Below are positions 1 through 8,123 of a stretch of 52,116 bases of DNA, piece after piece. Source of the stretch: a virus. The stretch covers positions 1 to 52,116 of the IMG/VR virus record IMGVR_UViG_3300006622_000009, one strand, 5' to 3'. Every line of letters begins with the position of its first letter. The stretch's first letter is position 1. The translations under genes and the position numbers were made by a program. Below the pieces are notes generated by a model. It was not told the DNA's origin and ran no database searches. It saw only the letters and a program-made list of their open reading frames with translations.

Positions 1-237
1 TGGAAGCTTGACATGCAGAGTGATTCTTTTTTGTCGAAAAATATACGGCCTCTTGTTATGGTTTTTTTAACAACAATGTTTACCTTGCTAGCGTTCACAG
101 ATGGAAACATAGGTGGATTTCAAGTACAGAAGGATTACATTCCAATCTTTCAATCATTATTAATCACAGTCTATGGAGCGTACTTTGTTGGACGCACATG
201 GGAAAAAAATAAAAAGAATGGCAAGAGCGATGTTTAA
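1..237 (+). CDS. Holin, 3-TM type (C-terminal part, cut by window edge)
   Basis: The frame is open to base 1, so the gene starts outside the window and only about 78 C-terminal residues are present. The visible part has two hydrophobic segments (around PLVMVFLTTMFTLLAF and IFQSLLITVYGAYFVG) followed by a short basic tail (RTWEKNKKNGK). This matches the end of the three-helix phage/GTA-type holin family, which permeabilises the inner membrane at lysis. The ATG at base 13 is internal, because the upstream codons (W K L D) fit the family pattern before MQSDSFLSKNIRP. The stop overlaps the ATG of the next small gene. The family assignment is by eye; a generic membrane protein is the alternative. 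Confidence 0.7.
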   Translation, partial: WKLDMQSDSFLSKNIRPLVMVFLTTMFTLLAFTDGNIGGFQVQKDYIPIFQSLLITVYGAYFVGRTWEKNKKNGKSDV

Positions 238-343
238 TGGGCCTAGAGTCTCTCACAAAAAGAAGAGACCAGGGGTTCACTCTAAGAATGCCTCAAGAGG
301 GCAATCATCATATAAGCAACCATACAGAGGTCAGGGTAAATAA
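230..343 (+). CDS. Small basic phage protein (37 aa)
   Basis: A 37-residue frame whose ATG overlaps the holin stop by 8 nt. It is strongly basic, with the pattern KKKRPGVHSKNASRG followed by a C-terminal YRGQGK. Short proteins with RPGVHSK and YRGQG motifs recur next to lysis and packaging genes in Bacteroidetes phages; this is recalled, not searched. Function is unknown; the charge suggests nucleic-acid or membrane-surface contact. The overlap with the holin and the biased composition support a real gene. Confidence 0.6.
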   Translation: MFNGPRVSHKKKRPGVHSKNASRGQSSYKQPYRGQGK

Positions 344-354
344 AATAAAATCCA

Positions 355-362
355 TATCTTTG
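355..362 (+). promoter_or_regulatory. TATCTTTG -7 promoter box
   Basis: TATCTTTG fits the Bacteroidetes -7 consensus TAnnTTTG. It lies 15 nt before the ATG at 378, with the A/T leader TAAAAATTTAATAAA between them. No clear -33 TTTG is seen. The same box-leader-ATG cassette recurs at 6946, 10438, 21663 and 51686. Confidence 0.6.
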
Positions 363-377
363 TAAAAATTTAATAAA

Positions 378-614
378 ATGAAAAAAGTAGAAACAAAAGA
401 GCTTGAGAAGGTAAATGCAATGAATGTAGAGTTTAACTCTCTTAAGAAAGCGATTGCAGATGCAGAGCTACAAAAGCATGTTGCCTTACACAAAATATCT
501 TCACTTCAATCAGAGTTCAAAGAATTAGAATCTAAGCTCGTTGAAAAGTATGGAGATAACGTAATAATTAACCTAGAAACAGGAGAAATAAAAGAAAATG
601 TCGAAGATAAGTAA
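378..614 (+). CDS. Conserved small coiled-coil phage protein (78 aa)
   Basis: Predicted to be almost entirely helical: alternating Leu/Ile/Val and Lys/Glu from residue 5 to about 60 suggest one coiled coil, ending in a GDNVIINLETGEI strand-like tail. Short proteins with this build (KELEKVNAMN start, EKYG plus INLETG end) are common near virion genes of Bacteroidetes phages, without assigned function. It is the first gene after a TATCTTTG promoter and overlaps the next gene by 17 nt, so the two are probably co-expressed. A structural accessory or chaperone role is only a guess. Confidence 0.75.
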   Translation: MKKVETKELEKVNAMNVEFNSLKKAIADAELQKHVALHKISSLQSEFKELESKLVEKYGDNVIINLETGEIKENVEDK

Positions 615-1221
615 CCAAACATATTATCCAGCAGTAGCTCCAGCAGATGGAGATTTTGTTATTGGAACAGATGTAAGCGATTCTAGTGCAACAAAAACAT
701 TTTTGTTTTCAGATATTAAAACATATGTTGCTTCTGAATTAAATGTTACAAATGTTTTAAGTGGTTCGTCAACAAGTAACCAAGAGCCATCTGGGACAGA
801 TACAGCTCTTCAGGTTGAGTTTGGAGCTGCTCAAAAAACAGATACCGACCCAGTTAAGTTGGCGGTAGATGGAACAATAACGTTCAATACAGCTGGATTG
901 TATTTGTTTAATGGTTATGGTAACTTTGAAAGACAAGGTTCTTCAGGAGGTTTATCAGTTATTTTGTTTAGAGCATTAATAAATGATACTCAATCTGGAA
1001 TCATTAAAGCTGTTGAGCTTGAAAGTCCAAATGTCATGGTCCCTTATGAAACAACAATACCAATTAATGCTACTGCTGGTGATACTTTGAAGTGGCAGAT
1101 AATGAGGGATAGCTCTGGAACTGGAGCTGGTGCAAACCAAGGTGGGCTTTATACTCATGCAAACTCTGGTCCTTGGGACGATGTTCCTTCAGCTTCAGTG
1201 GATATCTGGAAGATAGGGTAA
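598..1221 (+). CDS. Putative virion fibre protein with jelly-roll-like domain
   Basis: 207 residues, rich in Ser, Thr, Gly and Asn. Residues 1-45 look like a virion-anchoring segment. Residues 60-207 show alternating short beta strands (FNTAGLYLFNGYGNFE, LSVILFRALIND, TIPINATAGDTLKWQI, ASVDIWKIG) typical of C1q/TNF-like jelly-roll domains found on phage head fibres and tail tips. No enzyme motif is seen. Position between a coiled-coil protein and the packaging genes fits a decoration or fibre protein. The fold is inferred from the strand pattern; a receptor-binding role is possible but unproven. Confidence 0.6.
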   Translation: MSKISNQTYYPAVAPADGDFVIGTDVSDSSATKTFLFSDIKTYVASELNVTNVLSGSSTSNQEPSGTDTALQVEFGAAQKTDTDPVKLAVDGTITFNTAGLYLFNGYGNFERQGSSGGLSVILFRALINDTQSGIIKAVELESPNVMVPYETTIPINATAGDTLKWQIMRDSSGTGAGANQGGLYTHANSGPWDDVPSASVDIWKIG

Positions 1222-1237
1222 ATTAAAATAAAATAAA

Positions 1238-1465
1238 ATGGATATAAGAAAGATATCCATAGGACCTGACTATAAGTCGGGTGCTATGCATTATATAGTG
1301 GGTCAAAACATTCTTAATGACAGCCACTCGATACATTTGATTCAGCACGATAAAGATAGAGATAGTATAAAGGTGTGGATTGAACGCAATGATGAGATAT
1401 TTCTTTGGAAAGAGTTCAATGCAAACATGCCGATATCTGTCGAATACAATATCAACTTTGAATGA
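1238..1465 (+). CDS. Conserved phage protein of unknown function (75 aa)
   Basis: A compact alpha/beta protein starting MDIRKISIGPDYKSGAMHYI and ending NMPISVEYNINFE. The pattern IGPDYK..AMHYIVGQ plus WKEFN.NMP.S.EYN is familiar from Bacteroidetes podoviruses just upstream of the packaging genes, but it has no known function. No signal peptide, membrane segment or metal-binding motif is visible. Its stop overlaps the next start by 4 nt, giving tight coupling with the GroES-like gene. Confidence 0.75.
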   Translation: MDIRKISIGPDYKSGAMHYIVGQNILNDSHSIHLIQHDKDRDSIKVWIERNDEIFLWKEFNANMPISVEYNINFE

Positions 1466-1995
1466 AGTCTCCTTTTTATTTTATCGTTGAGCCTGTCGGT
1501 GGTAGGCGTTATGATAATGTGAAAAAGATTGGGGATATAGACTTCATAACAAGCACTTCACAAGAAGACCACAAAGCATCTAATCGTTATGCTAAAGTTG
1601 TAGAGTGTCCATCTGGATACGATGGCCCTATTCAAAAGGGCGACACACTTCTTGTTCACCACAACGTATTTAAGGTTTACTACGACATGTATGGGAAGGA
1701 AAGAAGTGGATTTAGTTTCTTAAAAGACAAAACGTTTTTCCTAGAGCCCAATCAATTCTTTATGTATAAAAACAAAGATGGTTGGCATACGATAGGTGAC
1801 TTTTGTTTTGTGAAACCAGATGAAGATTTAATTGGTTATATTAGATACAGCAATGAATTTCTTGAGGATTCTGGTGTGAATGTTGGAGATAGAATATGTT
1901 TTACTCCAGAGAGTGAATATGAATTTAATGTTGATGGTGAGATTCTTTATAGGATGAAGTCTAATGATATAGCTCTTGTTGTAGATGGAAGTTAG
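1462..1995 (+). CDS. GroES-like co-chaperonin-fold protein
   Basis: 177 residues. The C-terminal part matches the end of GroES: VGDRICF (141-147), a charged loop, DGE (158-160), then RMKSNDIALVVD (164-175), the counterpart of the VGD.V.F...DGEE...M...DILAV pattern. The middle also has a barrel-like GDTLLVHHNVF (60-70), so two GroES-like barrels in tandem are possible. GroES caps the GroEL cavity through a mobile loop; the likeliest loop here is the divergent N-terminal half. T4 gp31 is a known phage case where a GroES analogue helps fold the capsid protein. The gene sits just upstream of the terminase and portal genes, and this phage also carries a GroEL at 51.7 kb. Fold inference only. Confidence 0.55.
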   Translation: MKSPFYFIVEPVGGRRYDNVKKIGDIDFITSTSQEDHKASNRYAKVVECPSGYDGPIQKGDTLLVHHNVFKVYYDMYGKERSGFSFLKDKTFFLEPNQFFMYKNKDGWHTIGDFCFVKPDEDLIGYIRYSNEFLEDSGVNVGDRICFTPESEYEFNVDGEILYRMKSNDIALVVDGS

Positions 1996-2272
1996 AAAGT
2001 TAAAGGAAGATATTATAAAAGCTGGAGAGGCGGCTGTAAAGGAGCTGATTAAGGTTGCTAAGGAGGATATTATCAAAAAGGGACTAGACGATTTGTCTCC
2101 AGAGTTAGCTGCTGATAGATTGAAGAATGCAGCTGCTACAAAGAAGCTAGCTATATTCGATGCATTTGAAATCTTAACAAGAATAGAGAATGAGAAGAAT
2201 ATGTTAGCTGGAAAGACTACAGAAAAAACAGAACAAAAACTACAGGGGTTTGCAGAAAGACGGTCAAAATAG
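1985..2272 (+). CDS. Putative small terminase subunit or packaging adaptor (95 aa)
   Basis: A short, highly charged, all-helical protein (ELAADRLKNAAATKKLAIF central helix) directly upstream of the large terminase and overlapping it by 23 nt. Size, helical build and position fit a small terminase subunit, which in other phages recognises the packaging site and regulates TerL. No helix-turn-helix motif can be pointed to with certainty, so the call rests mainly on context. It also overlaps the GroES-like gene by 11 nt. The alternative is an unrelated conserved packaging-operon protein. Confidence 0.5.
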   Translation: MEVRKLKEDIIKAGEAAVKELIKVAKEDIIKKGLDDLSPELAADRLKNAAATKKLAIFDAFEILTRIENEKNMLAGKTTEKTEQKLQGFAERRSK

Positions 2273-4496
2273 TTTATATGAAGAGCTTCATGGCCATATC
2301 CCTAAGAATGTAATCTCAAACAAAAATAGGGCTAAGAGCTGGAAGTATGGATATGACGATAAATATGATATGGTTGTTATATCCAAAAACGGAACTATTG
2401 ATTCTGTAATATCTATTAGTGGATTGAATATAGCTCTACCCAAAAAACCACGTAAAGTTTTTTCACGACACAAAGATTCTTCTGAGCAATACTGGGAAGT
2501 TCAAGAGTATCCCAAAGAGCTTTCAAGGATACCAAGTATATTCCAGTGGCATGAGTCTGCTCAAGAATTCAAGGACAAGTGGGTTGATTACATAGAGGAA
2601 GAGTTCAACAGAAGAGAGGATGGCCTGTGGTTTATGAACAATGGAAAGCCAACATACATAACAGGAACTCACTACATGTATCTTCAGTGGACTAAAATAG
2701 ATGTTGGAAACCCAGAGTTTCGTGAAGCAAACAGATTGTTTTTTTTGTATTGGGAAGCTTGTAAGGCAGACCAAAGAAGTTTTGGAATGGTGTATTTAAA
2801 GATACGTCGTTCTGGATTTTCGTTTATGTCTTCTTCTGAGTGTGTGAATACTGGAACGCTTGCCAAAGATGCAAGGGTTGGAATATTGTCAAAGACAGGT
2901 TCTGATGCAAAGAAAATGTTTACAGACAAAGTAGTGCCTATATCAAACAACTACCCATTCTTTTTCAAACCCATACAGGATGGTATGGACAAACCAAAGA
3001 CTGAGCTTGCATATCGTGTTCCAGCATCTAAGATTACAAAGAAGAACATGAACTCTGTATCTGACATTGTGTTCGAAGGATTAGACACAACTATTGACTG
3101 GAAGAATACGGGTGATAACTCTTATGATGGTGAAAAGCTTTTACTTCTTGTACATGATGAAAGTGGCAAGTGGGACAAACCAGATAACATTCTTAACAAC
3201 TGGCGTGTAACAAAAACCTGTCTTAGGTTGGGTAGAAGAATTATAGGTAAATGTCTGATGGGCTCTACATCAAATGCTTTGGACAAAGGCGGAGAGAACT
3301 TTAAGAAGTTGTACTACGATTCTGACATAACAAAAAGAAACTCAAACGGACAGACAAAGAGTGGAATGTACAGTTTGTTTATTCCTATGGAATGGAACAT
3401 GGAAGGGTTTATTGATAGATATGGAATGCCAGTTTTAGATACTCCAACAAAACCAGTCTTAGATTCTTATGGTGATTACATTCCTCAAGGAGCTTTGGAG
3501 TATTGGGACAATGAGGTTGAAAGTTTAAAGAACGACCCAGACGCACTTAATGAGTTTTACAGACAGTTTCCAAGAACAGAGTCACATGCATTTAGAGATG
3601 AAACCAAGTCTTCTATATTCAATCTAACAAAGATATATCAGCAAGTAGACTACAATGATTCTATTATAAAAGAAAAGTATTTAACTAAAGGTTCTTTTCA
3701 CTGGAAAGATGGCGTTGAAGATTCGCAAGTAATATGGACTCCAGACCCAAGAGGTAGATTCCTAGTGTCGTGGATACCAAGTAAAGCCCTTCAAAATAGA
3801 ATAGTAGTTAAGAATGGAGTAAAGTATCCTGGCAACGAGCATATAGGTTCGTTTGGTTGTGACTCATATGATATATCAGGTACAGTTGTGGGCAGAGGTT
3901 CTAATGGAGCTTTGCATGGACTTACGAAGTTTAATATGGATGAAGCTCCAAGCAATGAGTTTTTCCTTGAGTATATAGCCAGACCTCAAACAGCAGAGAT
4001 ATTTTTTGAAGAGGTGCTTATGGCGTGCGTATTTTACGGAATGCCAGTGCTTGTGGAAAACAACAAGCCAAGACTTCTGTATCACATGAAGAACAGAGGA
4101 TATAGAGGGTTCTCAATGAATAGGCCAGATAAGGCCTTTAACAAGCTCTCTAAGTCAGAGAAAGAGATTGGGGGGATACCCAACTCATCTGAAGATGTAA
4201 AGCAGGCTCACGCCTCAGCTATTGAGTCTTACATAGAGAAGTATGTAGGTATAGATTTTAATGGTGATTATAGAGATGCGGGTGATATGGGGGCTATGTA
4301 TTTTACAAGAACATTAGAGGATTGGGCAAAGTTTGATATTAACAATAGAACTAAATTTGATGCAGCTATTAGCTCTGGATTGTCTATTATGGCTAACCAA
4401 AGAACTAAATATACACCCCAGAAAAGACAGTCAAAAATAAACATTAAATTTGCAAGATATAATAATAAGGGAATTTACAGCGAAATAATAACATGA
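2250..4496 (+). CDS. terL: Terminase large subunit
   Basis: 748 residues, the size usual for TerL of crAss-like and related Bacteroidetes podoviruses. The ATPase half has a variant Walker A-like segment KIRRSGFSFMSS (about 184-195) and a Walker B strand LLLLVHDESG with D303/E304. The nuclease half starts near residue 535 with GSFGCDSYD, whose Asp538 would be the first metal ligand of the RNase H-like fold. The protein pumps DNA into the prohead and cuts concatemers. The start MQKDGQN is the first in-frame ATG and overlaps the upstream gene; the stop overlaps the portal start as ATGA. The Walker A is atypical (RRSGFS in place of G.GKS), as in many phage TerL proteins. Confidence 0.9.
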   Translation: MQKDGQNSLYEELHGHIPKNVISNKNRAKSWKYGYDDKYDMVVISKNGTIDSVISISGLNIALPKKPRKVFSRHKDSSEQYWEVQEYPKELSRIPSIFQWHESAQEFKDKWVDYIEEEFNRREDGLWFMNNGKPTYITGTHYMYLQWTKIDVGNPEFREANRLFFLYWEACKADQRSFGMVYLKIRRSGFSFMSSSECVNTGTLAKDARVGILSKTGSDAKKMFTDKVVPISNNYPFFFKPIQDGMDKPKTELAYRVPASKITKKNMNSVSDIVFEGLDTTIDWKNTGDNSYDGEKLLLLVHDESGKWDKPDNILNNWRVTKTCLRLGRRIIGKCLMGSTSNALDKGGENFKKLYYDSDITKRNSNGQTKSGMYSLFIPMEWNMEGFIDRYGMPVLDTPTKPVLDSYGDYIPQGALEYWDNEVESLKNDPDALNEFYRQFPRTESHAFRDETKSSIFNLTKIYQQVDYNDSIIKEKYLTKGSFHWKDGVEDSQVIWTPDPRGRFLVSWIPSKALQNRIVVKNGVKYPGNEHIGSFGCDSYDISGTVVGRGSNGALHGLTKFNMDEAPSNEFFLEYIARPQTAEIFFEEVLMACVFYGMPVLVENNKPRLLYHMKNRGYRGFSMNRPDKAFNKLSKSEKEIGGIPNSSEDVKQAHASAIESYIEKYVGIDFNGDYRDAGDMGAMYFTRTLEDWAKFDINNRTKFDAAISSGLSIMANQRTKYTPQKRQSKINIKFARYNNKGIYSEIIT

Positions 4497-6928
4497 AGGA
4501 AGTAACCATATCAGTTAATAGCGCATCGTTTCCAAGTCAATTTGTTAGCGACTCAGAGAAGGCTTCTATGGAGTTCGGTCTCCAGGTTGGACAAGCTATT
4601 CAGTACGAATGGTTCAGACGTGGTGGTGGTGACTGTAAGTTCTACAGACAATTAGATGATTTCCACAGATTGAGATTGTATGCTCGAGGGGAACAGTCTG
4701 TAGGAAAATATAAAAACGAATTAGCGGTAGACGGAGATTTATCGTATCTAAATTTAGATTGGACTCCGATACCAATCATACCAAAGTTTGTAGATATAGT
4801 TGTGAATGGAATGTCTGATAGATTATTCTCTATCAATACATATGCACAAGACGCTATGTCTGCTGAAAAAAGAATTGCTTATCAAGATATGATTGAAACC
4901 GATATGGTTGCAAAAGATTTCTTGGAGCAAATGAATGATAGTTTTGGTATAGATGCATTTGCTGTACCACAGCAAGATATTCCAGAAAGCGATGAAGAGC
5001 TGGCTCTTCACATGCAGCTTAAGTACAAGCCATCTATTGAGATAGCTCAAGAGCAAGCAATCAATACTGTTCTTGATGAGAATCATTACGATGAGACTAA
5101 AAAAAGAGTAAACTATGATTTAACCACAATAGGTATGGGAGCTGTCAAGCATAGCTTTTTACCTGGAGCTGGAGTTAAGGTTGATTATGTAGACCCAGCA
5201 AACTTAGTTTACAGCTATACTGAGGACAATAACTTTAGAGATTGTTTCTACTGGGGTGAGATTAAAACTGTTCCAGTAACTGAACTCAGAAAGATTGACC
5301 CTACTCTAACTAACGAAGATTTAGATAACATTTCAAAGTACAGCCAAAGCTGGTACGATTACTACAATGTATCTAGGTTCTATGAAAACTCTATGTTTAA
5401 TAGAGATACAGCTACACTTCTTTACTTCAGCTACAAAACCGACAAGAGCTTTGTTTACAAAAAGAAACTTCTTGATAATGGTGGACAGCGTGTAATCGAG
5501 AAAGACGATTCATTTAACCCACCAGAAGAAATGATGGAGGAAGGAAGATTCGAAAGAATTGAAAAGAAGATAGAAGTATGGTATGAAGGCGTGATGGTTA
5601 TGGGAACAAACATTATGCTCAAGTGGGAGATGGCAAAGAATATGGTTCGTCCTAAGTCAGCTTCACAGCATGTTTCTTCTCCATATGTTGTTAACGCACC
5701 AAGAATGTACAAAGGTGTAATTGAATCTTTGGTTAGAAGAATGATTACATTTGCTGACCTTATTCAGATTACACACTTAAAGTTACAACAAGTCATATCT
5801 AAAGTAGTTCCAGATGGTGTGTTTATAGATGCCGATGGACTCAGCGAGGTTGACCTTGGAAACGGTGGAGTGTATAATCCAGAAGATGCATTAAGACTTT
5901 ACTTCCAAACAGGTTCTGTTATAGGAAGAAGCTACACTCAAGACGGTGAGTTTAATAATGCAAGAGTTCCAATCCAACAGCTTACAAGTAACTCTGGTCA
6001 AGCAAAGATTGCTAGTTTAATTGGCAGTTATAATCACTATCTCAACATGATGCGTGATGTAACAGGTCTTAATGAAGCTAGAGATGGAAGTAAGATTGAC
6101 CCAGATTCATTGGTTGGTTTACAGAAACTTGCAGCAGCAAACTCGAATACAGCAACAAGACATGTATTAGATGCTAGTTTACAAATAACCAAGGCACTAG
6201 CAGAAGGTTTATCTTGTAGAATATCAGACATATTAGAGTACTCTGATTTCAAAGAAGAGTTTGCAATGCAGATAGGTAAGTACAATGTAGCTACACTTGA
6301 GGATACTAAAGACTTATATCTGTACGACTTTGGAATATTTATTGAGCTTTCTCCAGATGAGGAGGAAAAGGCTCAGTTAGAAGCGAACATACAAACCGCC
6401 CTGTCAAGAGACCAGATACATCTGGAAGATGCAATTGATATTCGAGATGTCAAAAACCTGAAGGTTGCCAATCAACTTCTTAAATTAAAGAGAAAAAAGA
6501 AAGAAGAAAACGACCTTCAGAAAAGTATGATGCAACAACAGGCTCAAGCGCAAGTAAACCAGCAATCACAAGCTATGGCTGCAGAAGCTGCACTGGCTAA
6601 GATTGAAGCTGAGAAGCGTTCTAAGATGGAGCTTAAGCAAGCTGAGGTTGCATTTGATATTGAAAAACTAAAGAATGAGGCTGCTCTTAAATCACAGCTT
6701 ATGCAACTTGAGTTTGACATGAACATGCAACTCAAAGGTATTGAGTCTGATTCTTTGCAGAAAAGAGAAGATAACAGAGAGCAGGCTAAAGCTGATAGAA
6801 TTAGTCAGCAAAACACACAGCAATCTAAGCTAATAGACCAGCGTAAAAACAATCTACCTCCTATGAGTTTTGAGTCAAACGAGGACAGTTTAGATGGCTT
6901 TGACTTGGCAGAGTTTGAGCCAAGATAA
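4493..6928 (+). CDS. Portal protein
   Basis: 811 residues, directly after terL with a 4-nt ATGA overlap. The N-terminal half contains the clip/stem-type region with DLTTIGMGAVKHSF and VDPANLVYSY, and the core has a long helix-rich segment (MRDVTGLNEARDG, residues about 520-535) of the kind that lines the channel. From about residue 665 the sequence is a Gln/Glu/Lys-rich coiled coil (QQQAQAQVNQQSQAMAAE), matching the C-terminal barrel extension of large podovirus portals. It forms the dodecameric DNA gate between head and tail. Assignment rests on size, gene order (terL-portal-scaffold-capsid) and architecture. Confidence 0.85.
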   Translation: MKEVTISVNSASFPSQFVSDSEKASMEFGLQVGQAIQYEWFRRGGGDCKFYRQLDDFHRLRLYARGEQSVGKYKNELAVDGDLSYLNLDWTPIPIIPKFVDIVVNGMSDRLFSINTYAQDAMSAEKRIAYQDMIETDMVAKDFLEQMNDSFGIDAFAVPQQDIPESDEELALHMQLKYKPSIEIAQEQAINTVLDENHYDETKKRVNYDLTTIGMGAVKHSFLPGAGVKVDYVDPANLVYSYTEDNNFRDCFYWGEIKTVPVTELRKIDPTLTNEDLDNISKYSQSWYDYYNVSRFYENSMFNRDTATLLYFSYKTDKSFVYKKKLLDNGGQRVIEKDDSFNPPEEMMEEGRFERIEKKIEVWYEGVMVMGTNIMLKWEMAKNMVRPKSASQHVSSPYVVNAPRMYKGVIESLVRRMITFADLIQITHLKLQQVISKVVPDGVFIDADGLSEVDLGNGGVYNPEDALRLYFQTGSVIGRSYTQDGEFNNARVPIQQLTSNSGQAKIASLIGSYNHYLNMMRDVTGLNEARDGSKIDPDSLVGLQKLAAANSNTATRHVLDASLQITKALAEGLSCRISDILEYSDFKEEFAMQIGKYNVATLEDTKDLYLYDFGIFIELSPDEEEKAQLEANIQTALSRDQIHLEDAIDIRDVKNLKVANQLLKLKRKKKEENDLQKSMMQQQAQAQVNQQSQAMAAEAALAKIEAEKRSKMELKQAEVAFDIEKLKNEAALKSQLMQLEFDMNMQLKGIESDSLQKREDNREQAKADRISQQNTQQSKLIDQRKNNLPPMSFESNEDSLDGFDLAEFEPR

Positions 6929-6945
6929 GAATATATTTTTTTAAT

Positions 6946-6953
6946 TAACTTTG
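6946..6953 (+). promoter_or_regulatory. TAACTTTG -7 promoter box before the scaffold gene
   Basis: TAACTTTG fits TAnnTTTG. It is preceded by a T-rich stretch and followed 17 nt later by the ATG at 6971, through the leader CATAAAAATTTAATCAA. Same cassette as at 355. It probably boosts expression of scaffold and capsid proteins. Confidence 0.6.
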
Positions 6954-6970
6954 CATAAAAATTTAATCAA

Positions 6971-8101
6971 ATGTCAGATATACAAGTGAAGGTATTGGAT
7001 GATACCTTAAAAGAGAAATCAGTTCAGGAAGTAGAGCAAGATTTGCTAAACAAACATGAACAAGAACAAAACGAAACTGAACAAGAAGAAGTTCAGGAAG
7101 TAAACGAAAATTCTACAGAGGATGCTCAAGAGCAACCAGTAGAACAAGAAGAGCAAGAGAGCCCAGCTCCCGAGCTCGGAGAAGAAGACGTTCTTTCATA
7201 TATTAGAAATAGGTACGATAAGGAAATTAATTCTGTCGAAGAGCTTTTTGAAGAGAGAGCTCAGTCAGAAGAACTTCCTGAGGATGTATCGGCTTTCTTA
7301 AAATACAAGAAAGAAACTGGTAGAGGTATTCAGGACTTCATGAGAATCAATAGAGATTATGATGAAATGGATGCTGACCAGATTTTGGCTGAGTATTATT
7401 CTGCTACAGAACAAGACCTAGACAAAGAAGACATTAATTATTTGCTGAACGAAAAGTTTGCATATGATGATGATGTTGACGATGAAAAGGAAATTAAGCA
7501 GAAACAAATAGCCAAAAAAAGAGAGCTTGCAAAAGCTAAGAAGTACTTCAATGATTTGAAGGAAACGTATAAGACTCCGCTTGAGTCAAGTGGCGGTCTT
7601 GTTTCTGAAGAAGAAAAGAAGGACTACGAAGCTTACAAGAAATATATCCAAGAGTCCAAGAGTGTTGAAGAGGAAACTGTTAAGCGCTCTGAGTATTTTC
7701 AAAAGAAGACGGATGAAGTCTTCTCCAATGATTTCAAAGGTTTTGATTTTAGCATTGGTGAAGGAAACTTATCCTATCTTCCTGGAGATGCAAAGGAGCT
7801 TAAGGCTACTCAATCGGATATAAACAATTTTATATCTAAGTTTTTAGATAAGAATGGTATGATATCGGACGCTAGTGGATACCACAAAGCTATCGCTGTA
7901 GCTATGAACCCTGATAAATTTGCTAAGTTTTTTTACGAGCAAGGTCAAGCGAATGCAATTGATGATGCAACTAAAAAGGCTAAGAACATTGACATGGGTG
8001 TTAGAGAAACGCCTAAGGATATGAATAACAAAGGATTCAGTGTTAGAGCAATGGATGATAGTAGTGGAAGAGGACTCAAAATAAAGAGTAATAAAAAATA
8101 A
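6971..8101 (+). CDS. Putative capsid scaffolding protein
   Basis: 376 residues, very acidic, with a disordered N-terminus made almost only of Glu, Gln and Asn (residues 12-65) and long helices after it. It lacks aromatic-rich core strands and ends in a basic tail (RGLKIKSNKK), the charge layout expected for a scaffold whose C-terminus binds the capsid shell. It lies between portal and major capsid genes, the classic scaffold position, and has its own TAACTTTG promoter. No protease motif (Ser-His-Asp or Ser-Lys) was recognised, so it is not obviously a fused maturation protease. Confidence 0.7.
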   Translation: MSDIQVKVLDDTLKEKSVQEVEQDLLNKHEQEQNETEQEEVQEVNENSTEDAQEQPVEQEEQESPAPELGEEDVLSYIRNRYDKEINSVEELFEERAQSEELPEDVSAFLKYKKETGRGIQDFMRINRDYDEMDADQILAEYYSATEQDLDKEDINYLLNEKFAYDDDVDDEKEIKQKQIAKKRELAKAKKYFNDLKETYKTPLESSGGLVSEEEKKDYEAYKKYIQESKSVEEETVKRSEYFQKKTDEVFSNDFKGFDFSIGEGNLSYLPGDAKELKATQSDINNFISKFLDKNGMISDASGYHKAIAVAMNPDKFAKFFYEQGQANAIDDATKKAKNIDMGVRETPKDMNNKGFSVRAMDDSSGRGLKIKSNKK

Positions 8102-8123
8102 CAAAACATTTAAAAAATAAAAA

